A program made the translations under genes and the position numbers. Positions 1 through 7,646 of a stretch of DNA of 53,707 nt are shown here, piece after piece (position 1 is the first letter of the stretch; every line of letters begins with the position of its first letter). The notes below the pieces were generated by a model. It saw only the letters and a program-made list of their open reading frames with translations. It made no database searches and had not been told where the DNA came from. The stretch is from Actinacidiphila acidipaludis (GTDB taxonomy: Bacteria; Actinomycetota; Actinomycetes; Streptomycetales; Streptomycetaceae): positions 1-53,707 of the forward strand of contig NZ_JAINZZ010000054.1 in the NCBI RefSeq assembly GCF_019890725.1. The letters are read 5' to 3'.

Positions 1-389
1 GCGGGCACGGGTGCGTGGACCGCGGCCCAGCACCGCACGATGTCGCGGACGGACACCACGCCCACCGCGTCCTGGCCGTCGAGGACGATCAGATGGCGGA
101 AACCGCCGTGCAGCATGGCCGCGGCGGCCCGGTCCAGCGTCCACTGCGGTGTGGCGAAGACGACATCGGTCGTGGTGTGGGCGTGACTGGGCTCCTGGTC
201 GGGGTCGAGTCCCGCGCCGATCGCGTTGAGCACGTCGCGCTCGGTCAGGATGCCGAGGCCGCAGGTGTCGGGGTCGAGGACGATGGCCGCGCCGACGCGA
301 CGGGCGGACATCAGCTGGGCGGCCTGGCGGAGGGTGTGGGCGGGGCCGATGGTCAGTACCACCGTGCTCATCGCGTCGCGGACCAGCAT
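1..389 (-). CDS. CBS-domain protein, 3' end outside window
   Basis: The reading frame starts at ATG 389 with GGAGG at 397-401 and stays open to the left edge, so at least 129 residues are seen and the C-terminus is missing. The visible protein begins MLVRDAMSTVV and carries two CBS-type repeats: one with RRVGAAIVLD and GILTERDVLNAIG, the other with GGFRHLIVLDGQDAVGVVSV followed by RDIVRCW. CBS pairs (Bateman modules) usually bind adenosyl ligands such as AMP or ATP and act as energy sensors. No catalytic domain is visible, so a stand-alone CBS protein is likely. A Rex-like operator lies about 57 bp upstream, which suggests induction when the NADH/NAD ratio rises. The exact target of the protein cannot be told from sequence. 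Confidence 0.85.
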   Translation of the reverse strand, partial: MLVRDAMSTVVLTIGPAHTLRQAAQLMSARRVGAAIVLDPDTCGLGILTERDVLNAIGAGLDPDQEPSHAHTTTDVVFATPQWTLDRAAAAMLHGGFRHLIVLDGQDAVGVVSVRDIVRCWAAVHAPVP

Positions 390-445
390 GAAGGGCACCT
401 CCTTGGGGGTGAAGCCTTCCGTGGGGGCGTGGCGGTTCCCGAACC

Positions 446-461
446 TGTGAAGCGTTTCACA
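446..461. promoter_or_regulatory. Rex operator candidate upstream of the CBS gene
   Basis: The sequence TGTGAAGCGTTTCACA is a near-perfect palindrome. It keeps both half-sites of the actinobacterial Rex consensus TGTGAACGCGTTCACA (TGTGAA, four variable bases, TTCACA). It lies 57 bp upstream of the CBS-domain start codon, in the position of a promoter. Rex is the NADH/NAD-sensing repressor of respiration and fermentation genes. The site also fits a loose Crp-type GTGA-N6-TCAC pattern, so Crp is the alternative. Confidence 0.6.
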
Positions 462-552
462 AGTTCACAAGCTCTGGTACCCTCATGGTCACACGCCTGC
501 CGGTGGCGGGCAAGGGGGCGCGCGGGGCCCAACTACCGCGCGCGCCAAGGGA

Positions 553-567
553 GCACGCGACGCGTGC
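553..567. repeat. 15-bp palindrome GCACGCG-A-CGCGTGC
   Basis: Two perfect 7-base arms around a single central A, placed just past the hisN stop codon and about 165 bp upstream of the CBS gene. The one-base loop argues against a transcription terminator, so this looks more like a protein-binding palindrome. It could also be chance in GC-rich DNA. Confidence 0.3.
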
Positions 568-573
568 GCCGCG

Positions 574-1371
574 TCAGGCTCGCTTGAGATACCCCAACAG
601 GTCGTCGTGCAGAAGGCCGTTGGAGGCCGCGGCGTTGCCGCCGTGGGGACCGGGCTCACCGTCCAGCGAGGTGAAACGGCCGCCCGCCTCACGCACGATC
701 ACGTCGTTGGCCGCCATGTCCCACAGGCTCAGTTCGGGCTCCGCGCAGATGTCCACCGAGCCCTCGGCGACCATCATGTAGGGCCAGAAGTCGCCGTAGC
801 CGCGGGTCCGCCAGCAGTTGCGGGTCAGGTCCAGGAAGCCGTCGAGACGGCCCTGCTCCTCCCAGCCGCTCAGCGAGGAGTACGCGAACGACGCGTCACC
901 CAGCTTGGACACCCGCGACACGTGCAGCCGGGTCGCCTGGGACAGACTGCGGCCGGTGTACGCGCCGCCGCCCTTGGACGCCCACCAGCGCCGGCCGAGC
1001 GCGGGCGCCGACACCACGCCGACGACCACCTCGTCCCCCTGCTCGCCGCGCACCGCCAGCGCGATCAGCGTCGCCCACACGGGCACGCCCCGCACGTAGT
1101 TCTTGGTGCCGTCGATGGGGTCGACGATCCAGCGGCGGGCGCCGCCGCCGTCGCCGCCGAACTCCTCGCCCAGCACGGCGTCCCGCGGCCGCGCCCGGCC
1201 GAGCTGGCCGCGGATGAGCTCCTCGGCCGCCTTGTCCGCCTCGGTGACCGGCGTCAGGTCCGGCTTCGTCTCGACCTTCAGGTCGAGCGCCTTGAAGCGG
1301 GCCATGGTCGCGGCGTCGGCGGCGTCGGCCAGGATCTGGGCCAGTCGGAGGTCGTCGTTGTAGTCCGGCAT
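574..1371 (-). CDS. hisN: Histidinol-phosphatase HisN (inositol monophosphatase family)
   Basis: 265 residues, full length for the monomeric IMPase-type histidinol-phosphate phosphatase that makes L-histidinol in actinobacterial histidine synthesis. Visible metal-binding motifs are GEEFG (68-72), WIVDPIDGTKNY (81-92, with the aspartates of DPIDGT) and WDMAANDV (217-224). The start ATG at 1371 is preceded by TACTGT at 1379-1384 and 7 nt, a TANNNT -10 box that places the transcription start at the ATG, so the mRNA is probably leaderless. No Shine-Dalgarno is seen. The gene is monocistronic, with TetR divergent upstream. Another IMPase-family substrate such as inositol phosphate cannot be excluded by motif alone, but this DPIDGTKNYVRG form is typical of HisN in streptomycetes. 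Confidence 0.9.
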   Translation of the reverse strand: MPDYNDDLRLAQILADAADAATMARFKALDLKVETKPDLTPVTEADKAAEELIRGQLGRARPRDAVLGEEFGGDGGGARRWIVDPIDGTKNYVRGVPVWATLIALAVRGEQGDEVVVGVVSAPALGRRWWASKGGGAYTGRSLSQATRLHVSRVSKLGDASFAYSSLSGWEEQGRLDGFLDLTRNCWRTRGYGDFWPYMMVAEGSVDICAEPELSLWDMAANDVIVREAGGRFTSLDGEPGPHGGNAAASNGLLHDDLLGYLKRA

Positions 1372-1496
1372 GCCCCGAACAGTAGCGATCCCGTCAGGCC
1401 GCGGCCATCAACGGCCCCGGCAGGGCGCGCAGAAACCTTTCGGCCCCTCCCGCGGCGGCTGCGCGCGTCAGGCGACGTCGACCGGCGCGCGGAACC

Positions 1497-1525
1497 TTGA
1501 CAGACCCTGCCGCCGCGTCGATTCT
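1497..1525 (+). promoter_or_regulatory. Possible housekeeping promoter for the TetR gene
   Basis: TTGACA at 1497-1502 is followed after 17 nt by GATTCT at 1520-1525, ahead of the TetR start at 1574. The -35 is consensus and the -10 is weak (A in position 2 and T in position 6 kept). The call rests only on pattern matching. Confidence 0.35.
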
Positions 1526-1573
1526 CTTCGCACGCCCGCGCCCTCGGCCCGGACGCGGGGTGGGGAGGCGACG

Positions 1574-2191
1574 ATGCCCACAGCCAGGGACGCGCTCCTG
1601 GACGCCGCCTTCGCCGCGCTCGGCGACCGGCCGTGGACGGCGATCCGGATGGTCGAGATCGCGGCGGCTGCCGGAGTGTCCCGGCAGACCCTCTACAACG
1701 AGTTCCACAGCAAGGACGGCCTGGTCCGGGCGCTGGCGGCGCGGGAGACCGAGGCCTATCTGGGCGGCGTGGAGCGGGCGTTGGACCTCGCCGGGCGGGA
1801 CGGCGGCGACCCGGGGGAGTGTTTCGCGGCGGCCGCGGGCTGGACCCTGCGCAGCGCGCGGCGCAGCCCCCTGGTCCGGGCCGGGCTCACCGGTCCGCTC
1901 GCCCACCGGCCGCCGCTGCCCGACCTGGTGACCGCACTGCGGCTGCGGGCGGTCGACACGCTCGAGGCCGCGTTCCCCGGGCTGCGGCGCGAGGGCATCG
2001 CATGGGCGTGCGAAGCGGCCATTCGGCTGACGCTCTCGTATGTCGTCGCGCCCGCGCCGAGCGACGAGGACGCCTGCCTGCGCGTGGCCCGGCTCGTGCG
2101 CAGCCTGCTCGTGGAGTCGCCCAGGGGCGGTGGCACGGGGCCTTCCGGGAGCGCTGAGGGGCCGAAGTGGGCCGGTCCACCGGCCGGTTGA
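1574..2191 (+). CDS. TetR-family transcriptional regulator
   Basis: 205 residues from ATG 1574, chosen because GGGAGG (1563-1568) lies just upstream and because the protein then begins directly at the TetR N-terminal helix, TARDALLDAAFAALG. The helix-turn-helix is MVEIAAAAGVSRQTLYNEF, followed by the signature HSKDGLVRALAAR. The C-terminal ligand domain is not assignable. The frame is open further upstream, but that part is not TetR-like. The neighbouring SMR exporter is convergent at the 3' side, and TetR regulators beside efflux pumps often control them, so the SMR gene is a plausible but unproven target. The last 25 residues are Pro/Gly rich and low complexity. Confidence 0.85.
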   Translation: MPTARDALLDAAFAALGDRPWTAIRMVEIAAAAGVSRQTLYNEFHSKDGLVRALAARETEAYLGGVERALDLAGRDGGDPGECFAAAAGWTLRSARRSPLVRAGLTGPLAHRPPLPDLVTALRLRAVDTLEAAFPGLRREGIAWACEAAIRLTLSYVVAPAPSDEDACLRVARLVRSLLVESPRGGGTGPSGSAEGPKWAGPPAG

Positions 2192-2263
2192 CCCCTTACC
2201 GCCGAGCGGTCGGCGCATCCGGCCGGTCGGCTCGGGCGCAACGAGCCGGCGTCGGCGGGGTGG

Positions 2264-2587
2264 TCAGTGCGAGGAGCCGGAGATCTGCAGGCCGATGACG
2301 CCGAGGATGACCAGGGAGATGGACACCAGCTTCAGGGCCGAGACCAGGTCGCCGAGGAAGGCCATGCCGTAGATCGCGGTGCCCGCGGCGCCGATGCCGG
2401 TCCACACCGCGTACGCCGGGCCGACGTCGAGCTTCTTCAGCGACAGCGTCAGCAAGCCGAACGAGCCGAGCGCGAACAGGCAGAAGGCGATGGTCGGCCA
2501 CAGCCGGGTGAAGCCGTGCGAGAGCTTCAGGCAGACCGCGAACCCGGTTTCGAAGAGCCCCGCGACCACCACGAGGAGCCAGGCCAT
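2264..2587 (-). CDS. SMR-family exporter, Gdx/SugE-like (guanidinium) subtype
   Basis: 107 residues, the usual SMR length, with four predicted membrane helices. The essential glutamate is E13 in VAGLFETGF. The stretch LKLSHGFTRLWPT resembles the Gdx/SugE branch, where a THGFTRL-type loop is common, rather than the EmrE branch. The second conserved block is PVGxAYAVWTGIGA-like (here VGPAYAVWTGIGA, followed by AGTAIYGM). Gdx proteins export guanidinium in exchange for protons and some also accept small quaternary ammonium ions. ATG 2587 has GGAGG at 2594-2598. A strong nested hairpin lies in the leader. Dimerisation with a paired SMR gene is not needed for Gdx, and none is present. Confidence 0.85.
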   Translation of the reverse strand: MAWLLVVVAGLFETGFAVCLKLSHGFTRLWPTIAFCLFALGSFGLLTLSLKKLDVGPAYAVWTGIGAAGTAIYGMAFLGDLVSALKLVSISLVILGVIGLQISGSSH

Positions 2588-2611
2588 CGCGTGCCTCCGT
2601 TCTCCGCGGGC

Positions 2612-2656
2612 GCCGGACCGCCGCCCGCTCGCTGCGCCGTACGCACGGCGTCCGGC
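2612..2656 (-). promoter_or_regulatory. Nested hairpin in the SMR exporter leader
   Basis: Outer arms GCCGGAC/GTCCGGC (2612-2618 with 2650-2656) enclose a perfect 5-bp hairpin with a 4-nt loop (2636-2640 with 2645-2649), ending 25 bp before the start codon of a Gdx-like gene. It could be an RNA element that controls the exporter. I cannot match it to the known guanidine-I, -II or -III consensus by eye. Confidence 0.3.
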
Positions 2657-2740
2657 GGCCGTGCGCTGTCGATCATCACACAGCGGGAGCGGTGCGCGTG
2701 ACCGCCTTGGCCCACTCGCCGCTCGCGGGGGCCCGCCTGC

Positions 2741-3742
2741 TCAGTCCCCCTCGCGGCGCTCACGGGTCGCCAGCAGCCGCCGCAGCGAGTCGAGACGGGC
2801 CGGCTCCGCGTGCCCGGCCGCCACCCAGGCGTCCAGTGCGCAGTCCGGTTCGTCGTGCGAACAGGCCCGCGGGCACTCCTCGGTGCCCGGCTCCAGATCG
2901 GGGAACGCGTGGATGACCCGCGACGGGTCGATGTGCGCGAGACCGAAGGAGCGCACCCCCGGGGTGTCGATGACCCAGCCCGAGTCGTCGCGCAGCGGCA
3001 GCGCGAGCGCGGAGGTGGTGGTGTGGCGGCCGCGACCGGTCACCGCGTTGACGTGCCCGGTGGTGCGCTGCCGCTCCACCAGGGCGTTGACGAGCGTGGT
3101 CTTGCCGACGCCGCTGTGCCCGACGAACGCCGTCGCCCGGCCTTCCAGCCGCTGCCGGATCTGCTCGACGCCGCCGGTGAGGAAGTCCTCCTTGCTGGTC
3201 ACCACGTAGTCCAGGTCCAGCGCGCCGTACGTCTCCAGCAGCGGCTCGGCGGGCGCCAGGTCGGACTTGGTGAGTACCAGCAGCGGGTCGAGCCCGGCGT
3301 CGTAGGCGGCGACCAGGCAGCGGTCGATCATCCGGGGCCGCGGCTCCGGGTCGGCCAGCGCGGTGACGATGGCGAGCTGGTCGGCGTTGGCCACGACCAC
3401 CCGCTCGTAGGGGTCGGTGTCGTCGGCGGTGCGGCGCAGCACCGACGAGCGCTCCTCGACCCGCACGATGCGGGCCAGGGTGTCCTTGGCGCCGGACAGG
3501 TCGCCGACGACGGCCACCCGGTCACCGACCACGGCGGACTTGCGGCCGAGCTCGCGCGCCTTCATCGCGACGACCTCGCGGTCGTCGACCAGGACGGTCA
3601 GCCGGCCGCGGTCGACGGTGAGGACCATGCCCTCCGCGGCGTCCTCGTGCTTGGGCCTGATACTGGTCCGCGGCCGGTTGCCCTTGCGGTTGGGGCGGAC
3701 ACGGACGTCGTCCTCGTCGGGGTTCTTGCCGTAGCGGCGCAC
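2741..3742 (-). CDS. rsgA: Ribosome small-subunit-dependent GTPase RsgA
   Basis: 333 residues. RsgA (YjeQ) is a circularly permuted GTPase that checks late 30S subunit assembly. The order seen is an N-terminal OB-fold region (about 35-105), then the G4 motif TKSD (158-161), the P-loop GHSGVGKT (208-215) and G3 DTPG (259-262), which is the permuted order G4-G1-G3. The C-terminal zinc knuckle is C290, C294, H296, C301. The start is GTG 3742, three bases after the aroA stop codon, so rsgA is most likely translated from the aroA mRNA. The N-terminus is basic and probably contacts rRNA. Confidence 0.96.
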   Translation of the reverse strand: MRRYGKNPDEDDVRVRPNRKGNRPRTSIRPKHEDAAEGMVLTVDRGRLTVLVDDREVVAMKARELGRKSAVVGDRVAVVGDLSGAKDTLARIVRVEERSSVLRRTADDTDPYERVVVANADQLAIVTALADPEPRPRMIDRCLVAAYDAGLDPLLVLTKSDLAPAEPLLETYGALDLDYVVTSKEDFLTGGVEQIRQRLEGRATAFVGHSGVGKTTLVNALVERQRTTGHVNAVTGRGRHTTTSALALPLRDDSGWVIDTPGVRSFGLAHIDPSRVIHAFPDLEPGTEECPRACSHDEPDCALDAWVAAGHAEPARLDSLRRLLATRERREGD

Positions 3743-3745
3743 TGC

Positions 3746-5104
3746 TCAGCCTCGTCCCTGCCCGGGGTCCTGCGTCCGTCCCGGCTCGGCCGGACCGGCG
3801 AGCATCGCCGTCCACAGCTCGGGGAAGTCCGGCAGGGTCTTGGCGGTCGTCGCCACGTTCTCCACCAGCACGCCGTCGACGAGCAGGCCGAGGACGGCCG
3901 CGGCGGTCGCCAGCCGGTGGTCCTCGTAGGTGTGGAAGACCCCGCCGCGCAGCGGCCGGGGCGAGATGCGCAGGCCGTCCCCGGTCTCGGTGACGTCGCC
4001 GCCGAGGCCGTTGATCTCGGCGGCGAGCGCCGCCAGCCGGTCGGTCTCGTGCATCCGCAGGTGGGCGATCCCGCTGAGTTCCGACGGGCCGTCGGCCAGC
4101 GCGGCCACGGCCGCGATCACCGGGGCCAGCTCGCCGACGTCGTGCAGGTCGGCGGTCAGGCCCTGGACGCGTCCGGTGCCGCGCAACGTCAGGCCGCTCT
4201 CGGTGAGGTCGCAGGCGCCGCCCATCCGGGTGAAGAGCTCCCGCAGGCTGTCGCCCGCCTGGGTGGTCCGGCGCGGCCAGCCGGGGATCGTCACCCGGCC
4301 GCCGGTCACCAGCGCGGCGGCCAGGAAGGGGGCCGCGTTCGACAGGTCGGGCTCCACGGTGAGGTCACGGCCGAGCAGCGCGCTCGGCGCCACCCGCCAC
4401 ACGTCGCGGGCGCCGCCGTCCTGCGGGGTGTCCACCTTCGCGCCGGCCTTCCGCAGCATGTCCACGGTCATCCGGATGTGCGGCAGCGACGGCAGCGAGC
4501 CGCCGGTGTGGCGCAGCTCCAGGCCCTTGTTGAAGCGCGGGCCCGACAGCAGCAGGGCGCTGACGAACTGGGAGGACGCCGAGGCGTCGACGTCGACCGC
4601 GCCGCCGGTCAGCGACCCGGCGCCGTGCACCGTCATCGGCAGCGCGCCGCGGCCCTCGTCGTCGATCCGGGCGCCCAGGACCCGCAGTGCGTCGATCACG
4701 CCGTGCAGCGGGCGCTCGTACGCGCGGGCGTCGCCGTCGAACCGGACCGGGCCGTCGGCCAGCGCGGCGACGGGCGGCAGGAAGCGCATCACCGTGCCCG
4801 CGTTGCCGACGTCCACCCGTGCGGGGCCGTACAGGCCGGCGGGGATGATCCGCCAGGCCTCTCCGCCGCCCGGGTTGACGGTCTCGTCGATCTGCACGCC
4901 CATGGCGCGCAGGGCGTCGGCCATGAGCACGGTGTCACGGCTGCGCAGCGGGCGGCGCACCCAGCCGGGTTCGGTGGAGTGCGCGGCCAGCACCAGGGCG
5001 CGGTTGGTCACCGACTTGGAGCCGGGTACCGGGACGGTGGCGTCCACGGCGCCGGCCGCTGCCGGGGCCGGCCACAAATCCGTCTGCGCGGTGCTGTCGG
5101 TCAT
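3746..5104 (-). CDS. aroA: 3-phosphoshikimate 1-carboxyvinyltransferase (EPSP synthase)
   Basis: 452 residues. AroA transfers enolpyruvate from PEP to shikimate-3-phosphate in chorismate synthesis. Key motifs are PGSKSVTNR near residue 27 with the substrate lysine K30, GNAGTVMRF, the LRMHETDRL block and YEDHRLATA near the C-terminus. The frame continues open upstream to 5923 on this strand, but that extension is arginine/proline shadow sequence of the M50 gene. ATG 5104 gives a protein starting MTDSTAQTDLW, normal for the family. No clear Shine-Dalgarno is seen. It forms a tight pair with rsgA (3-nt gap). Confidence 0.95.
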   Translation of the reverse strand: MTDSTAQTDLWPAPAAAGAVDATVPVPGSKSVTNRALVLAAHSTEPGWVRRPLRSRDTVLMADALRAMGVQIDETVNPGGGEAWRIIPAGLYGPARVDVGNAGTVMRFLPPVAALADGPVRFDGDARAYERPLHGVIDALRVLGARIDDEGRGALPMTVHGAGSLTGGAVDVDASASSQFVSALLLSGPRFNKGLELRHTGGSLPSLPHIRMTVDMLRKAGAKVDTPQDGGARDVWRVAPSALLGRDLTVEPDLSNAAPFLAAALVTGGRVTIPGWPRRTTQAGDSLRELFTRMGGACDLTESGLTLRGTGRVQGLTADLHDVGELAPVIAAVAALADGPSELSGIAHLRMHETDRLAALAAEINGLGGDVTETGDGLRISPRPLRGGVFHTYEDHRLATAAAVLGLLVDGVLVENVATTAKTLPDFPELWTAMLAGPAEPGRTQDPGQGRG

Positions 5105-5235
5105 GGTCAGCAAGCGTAGTGGCTCGGGTACGGGGAGATAAGTCGGCGAATCCGGCGAAACCCGCTGGAAACCGGAAGCCGCCCGGTCCCGGCCACGGCG
5201 CGGCGCGCACCCACGGTCACCGTGACCGCCGGCGG

Positions 5236-5949
5236 TCAGCGGCCCAGCAGCCAGCGGCCCCCGCCGATCAGGGAGCACAGCGCGACCGCGTAGAAGAACA
5301 GCATCCACAGGGCCGCCGGAGTGTGGGTGAGCCGGGCCAGCTGGTCGGCGTCGGAGGAGTTCGTGCGGTCCCGGCGCCGGGAGTTCTGCAGCTCGGCGAC
5401 CGGCCGGGCGCCGCCGACGAGCAGGAACCACACCACCAGGTAGGCGAACGCCGCCTGCACCTGGGCCTTGGTCAGCCACGACACCAGCAGGAAGAGCGCG
5501 CAGGCGGTCACCACGGTGAGTGCGCCGTAGGCGTTGCGGATCATCACCAGCATGACCAGAAGCAGTGCGGTGGCCCCCCACAGCAGGGCGGTGATGTGCC
5601 CGGCCGCCAGCAGTCCCGCGCCGGCCAGGCCCAGCAGCGGTGGCGCGGTGTACCCGGCGGCGGCGGTCAGCACCATGCCCAGGCCGTGCGGCTTGCCGCG
5701 CGAGACGGTCAGTCCCGAGGTGTCGGAGTGCAGGCGTATGCCGTCCAGCCGGCGGCCCGACAGCAGGGCGAGCAGGCCGTGCCCGCCCTCGTGGGCGATG
5801 GTCACCGCGTTCCGCGTGACATGCCACACACCCCGCATCAGCACGGCGGTCAGCGCCAGCAGGCCGGTCGCCAGCACCAGCCAGCGCGACGGGTCGGGCT
5901 GCGTGCCGGTCAGCCGGTGCCACATCTCGGTGATGCTCGCGACGTTCAT
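5236..5949 (-). CDS. M50-family membrane metalloprotease
   Basis: 237 residues. The zinc motif HEGGH is at 53-57, inside a membrane segment, and about six further hydrophobic segments follow. This is the layout of the compact M50B-type (site-2-protease-like) membrane peptidases of actinobacteria. The third zinc ligand, usually an aspartate in a later NPDG-like motif, is not clearly visible, so activity is inferred only from HEGGH. ATG 5949 is preceded by AGGAGG about 12 nt upstream. The longer frame to 6696 is antisense to the SRAP gene and is rejected. The gene is divergent from SRAP (63 bp apart), with no substrate gene alongside. Confidence 0.8.
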   Translation of the reverse strand: MNVASITEMWHRLTGTQPDPSRWLVLATGLLALTAVLMRGVWHVTRNAVTIAHEGGHGLLALLSGRRLDGIRLHSDTSGLTVSRGKPHGLGMVLTAAAGYTAPPLLGLAGAGLLAAGHITALLWGATALLLVMLVMIRNAYGALTVVTACALFLLVSWLTKAQVQAAFAYLVVWFLLVGGARPVAELQNSRRRDRTNSSDADQLARLTHTPAALWMLFFYAVALCSLIGGGRWLLGR

Positions 5950-6012
5950 CGGGGCGTCGTTCCTCCTCGCGTTCGTGCCTTCTGGGGTCGTGGTCGTGGC
6001 AGTGTTGCAGCT

Positions 6013-6828
6013 ATGTGTGGCAGGTATGCGGCGAGCCGGAAACCCGAGGACCTCGCCGGGCTGTTCGAGGTCGACAGGTGGGAGCCCACCGAGACGCTCG
6101 CGCCGGACTACAACGTGGCCCCGACGAAAGACGTCCACGTCGTACTTGACCGTCCGGTGCGGGACTCCGGTTCCCCGGAGCCGGTCCGGCAGCTGCGCGT
6201 GCTGCGCTGGGGGCTCGTCCCGTCGTGGGCCAGAACGCCCGAGGGCGCCGCGCGGCTGATCAACGCGCGGGCCGAGACGGCGGCCGAGAAGCCGTCCTTC
6301 CGCCGCGCGCTGTCCGCGCGGCGCTGCCTGATACCCGCCGACGGCTACTTCGAGTGGGTCACCGGCGCGCAGGAGCGGCAGCTCGAGGAGGAGGGGCGAC
6401 GCAAGCGTCCCCGCAAGCAGCCGTACTTCGTGACCCCCGCGGACGGCTCGGTCTTCGCCATGGCGGGGCTCTACGAGTTCTGGCGCGACCGCACCCTGCC
6501 CGACGACCACCCCCGCGCGTGGTGGACGACCTGCACGATCCTGACCACCGCCGCGGAGACCGGTGACCTGGCCGGGTACCAGGGGCGGGGGCCGCGCTCG
6601 CTGTCCGGGATCCACCCGCGGATGCCGCTGATGATGACCCCCGACCGCTGGGACGCCTGGCTCGACCCGGCCACCACCGACCCGGACGCGTTGCACGGCC
6701 TGCTCGCGCCGCCGCGGCCGGGACTGCTGCGCGCGTACCCCGTCGGGACCGCGGTCAGCAGCGTGCGGAACAACGGCCCCGAGCTGCTGGACGAGCTGCC
6801 GGCGCCCGAGGAGGAGACGCTTTTCTGA
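6013..6828 (+). CDS. SRAP-family protein (YedK/HMCES), abasic-site DNA-protein crosslinker
   Basis: 271 residues starting MCGRYAAS. After removal of Met the N-terminal Cys is the catalytic residue that forms a thiazolidine crosslink with abasic sites in single-stranded DNA. Family motifs are YNVAPTKD, RWGLVPSWA, INARAETAAEKPSF, ADGYFEW and GIHPRMP, with the active-site glutamate in ARAE and the histidine in GIHPRMP. The start is fixed by the required MCGRY N-terminus. A CAGTGT box 7 nt before the ATG may give a leaderless transcript. The stop overlaps the next start by one base (TGATG), so the SRAP protein and the hydrolase are translationally coupled. Confidence 0.95.
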   Translation: MCGRYAASRKPEDLAGLFEVDRWEPTETLAPDYNVAPTKDVHVVLDRPVRDSGSPEPVRQLRVLRWGLVPSWARTPEGAARLINARAETAAEKPSFRRALSARRCLIPADGYFEWVTGAQERQLEEEGRRKRPRKQPYFVTPADGSVFAMAGLYEFWRDRTLPDDHPRAWWTTCTILTTAAETGDLAGYQGRGPRSLSGIHPRMPLMMTPDRWDAWLDPATTDPDALHGLLAPPRPGLLRAYPVGTAVSSVRNNGPELLDELPAPEEETLF

Positions 6829-7487
6829 TGCCCGTGACGCGACAGCCGGTCGACACTCCGGCAGGCGAGGCCAGGATCACCTGGCACCGGCCCCCGAAGG
6901 GGGTGGCCGCGCGGGGAGTGCTGGCCCTCGGGCACGGCGCGGGCGGCGGGATCGAGGCCCGCGACCTGGCGGCGCTGGCCGCCGCGCTGCCGCCCCGGGC
7001 GGTCAGCGTGGCCCTCGTCGAGCAGCCGTGGCGCGTGGCGGGCCGCAGGCTCGCGCCCGCACCGAAGACCCTCGACGCCGGCTGGGCCGGGCTGTGGCCG
7101 GCCCTCGCGCGGCCCGGGCTGCCGGTGGTGGCCGGCGGCCGCAGCGCCGGCGCGCGCGTGGCCTGCCGCACCGCGAAGGAGCTCGGGGCCGCGGCGGTGC
7201 TCACGCTGGCGTTCCCCCTGCATCCGCCCGGCAAGCCGGAGAAGTCCCGGGCCGGGGAGCTGACCGCCGCTGCCGGGGTGCTGCCCCTGCTGGGCGTCCA
7301 GGGCGGCAACGACCCGTTCGGGCACCCCGAGGAGTTCCCCGCCGGGCACGTCCCGGTGGAGGTGCCGCACGGCGACCACGGCTTCGCCGTCCCCAAGCGC
7401 GCCGCGATCGGCCAGGACGAGGCCCTGCGGATCGTCACTGACGCGGTGGGCGCCTGGCTGGCCGGTCTCGGCCTCGCCACGCCCTGA
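6828..7487 (+). CDS. Alpha/beta-hydrolase fold protein (KANL3/Tex30-like)
   Basis: 219 residues. The nucleophile elbow is AGGRSAGAR (serine in G-R-S-A-G) and the histidine is in PHGDHGF near residue 185. The acid is probably the aspartate of QGGNDPFG. This small dienelactone-hydrolase-like group has no firmly known substrate. Translation restarts at ATG 6828 within the TGATG overlap with the SRAP gene, so the two products are made together. Whether the enzyme assists in DNA-damage metabolism is only guilt by association. Confidence 0.85.
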   Translation: MPVTRQPVDTPAGEARITWHRPPKGVAARGVLALGHGAGGGIEARDLAALAAALPPRAVSVALVEQPWRVAGRRLAPAPKTLDAGWAGLWPALARPGLPVVAGGRSAGARVACRTAKELGAAAVLTLAFPLHPPGKPEKSRAGELTAAAGVLPLLGVQGGNDPFGHPEEFPAGHVPVEVPHGDHGFAVPKRAAIGQDEALRIVTDAVGAWLAGLGLATP

Positions 7488-7564
7488 TCTCACCCCGTCC
7501 TGAAGGCCGCCAACCGGCCCGGACCTGGGGCGCTCGAACGGTGCGCACTGCTTTCTCGTCCTCG

Positions 7565-7590
7565 GGAATGACGACATCACAGCGCGCGTT
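7565..7590 (+). promoter_or_regulatory. SigR-dependent promoter of sigR-rsrA
   Basis: GGAAT (7565-7569), exactly 18 bases, then GTT (7588-7590). This is a perfect match to the SigR promoter consensus GGAAT-N18-GTT. It lies about 55 bp before the upstream start codon of sigR, as expected for the autoregulated thiol-stress promoter known as sigRp2 in S. coelicolor. Transcripts from here would include the extended N-terminal start. Confidence 0.85.
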
Positions 7591-7646
7591 GTGCTCAGCG
7601 ACAGTCGGAAACAGCTTCCACGAGCTGGGTGAAGAAAGGCAGCCGC

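Noticed and set aside
2588..2700. Guanidine riboswitch before the SMR gene
   Set aside because: I cannot find the conserved core of any known guanidine class by eye. Reported only as a hairpin.
3746..5923. A single 725-codon reading frame ending at the aroA stop
   Set aside because: Only the part from ATG 5104 shows EPSP synthase sequence. The rest is arginine/proline-rich shadow of the M50 gene.
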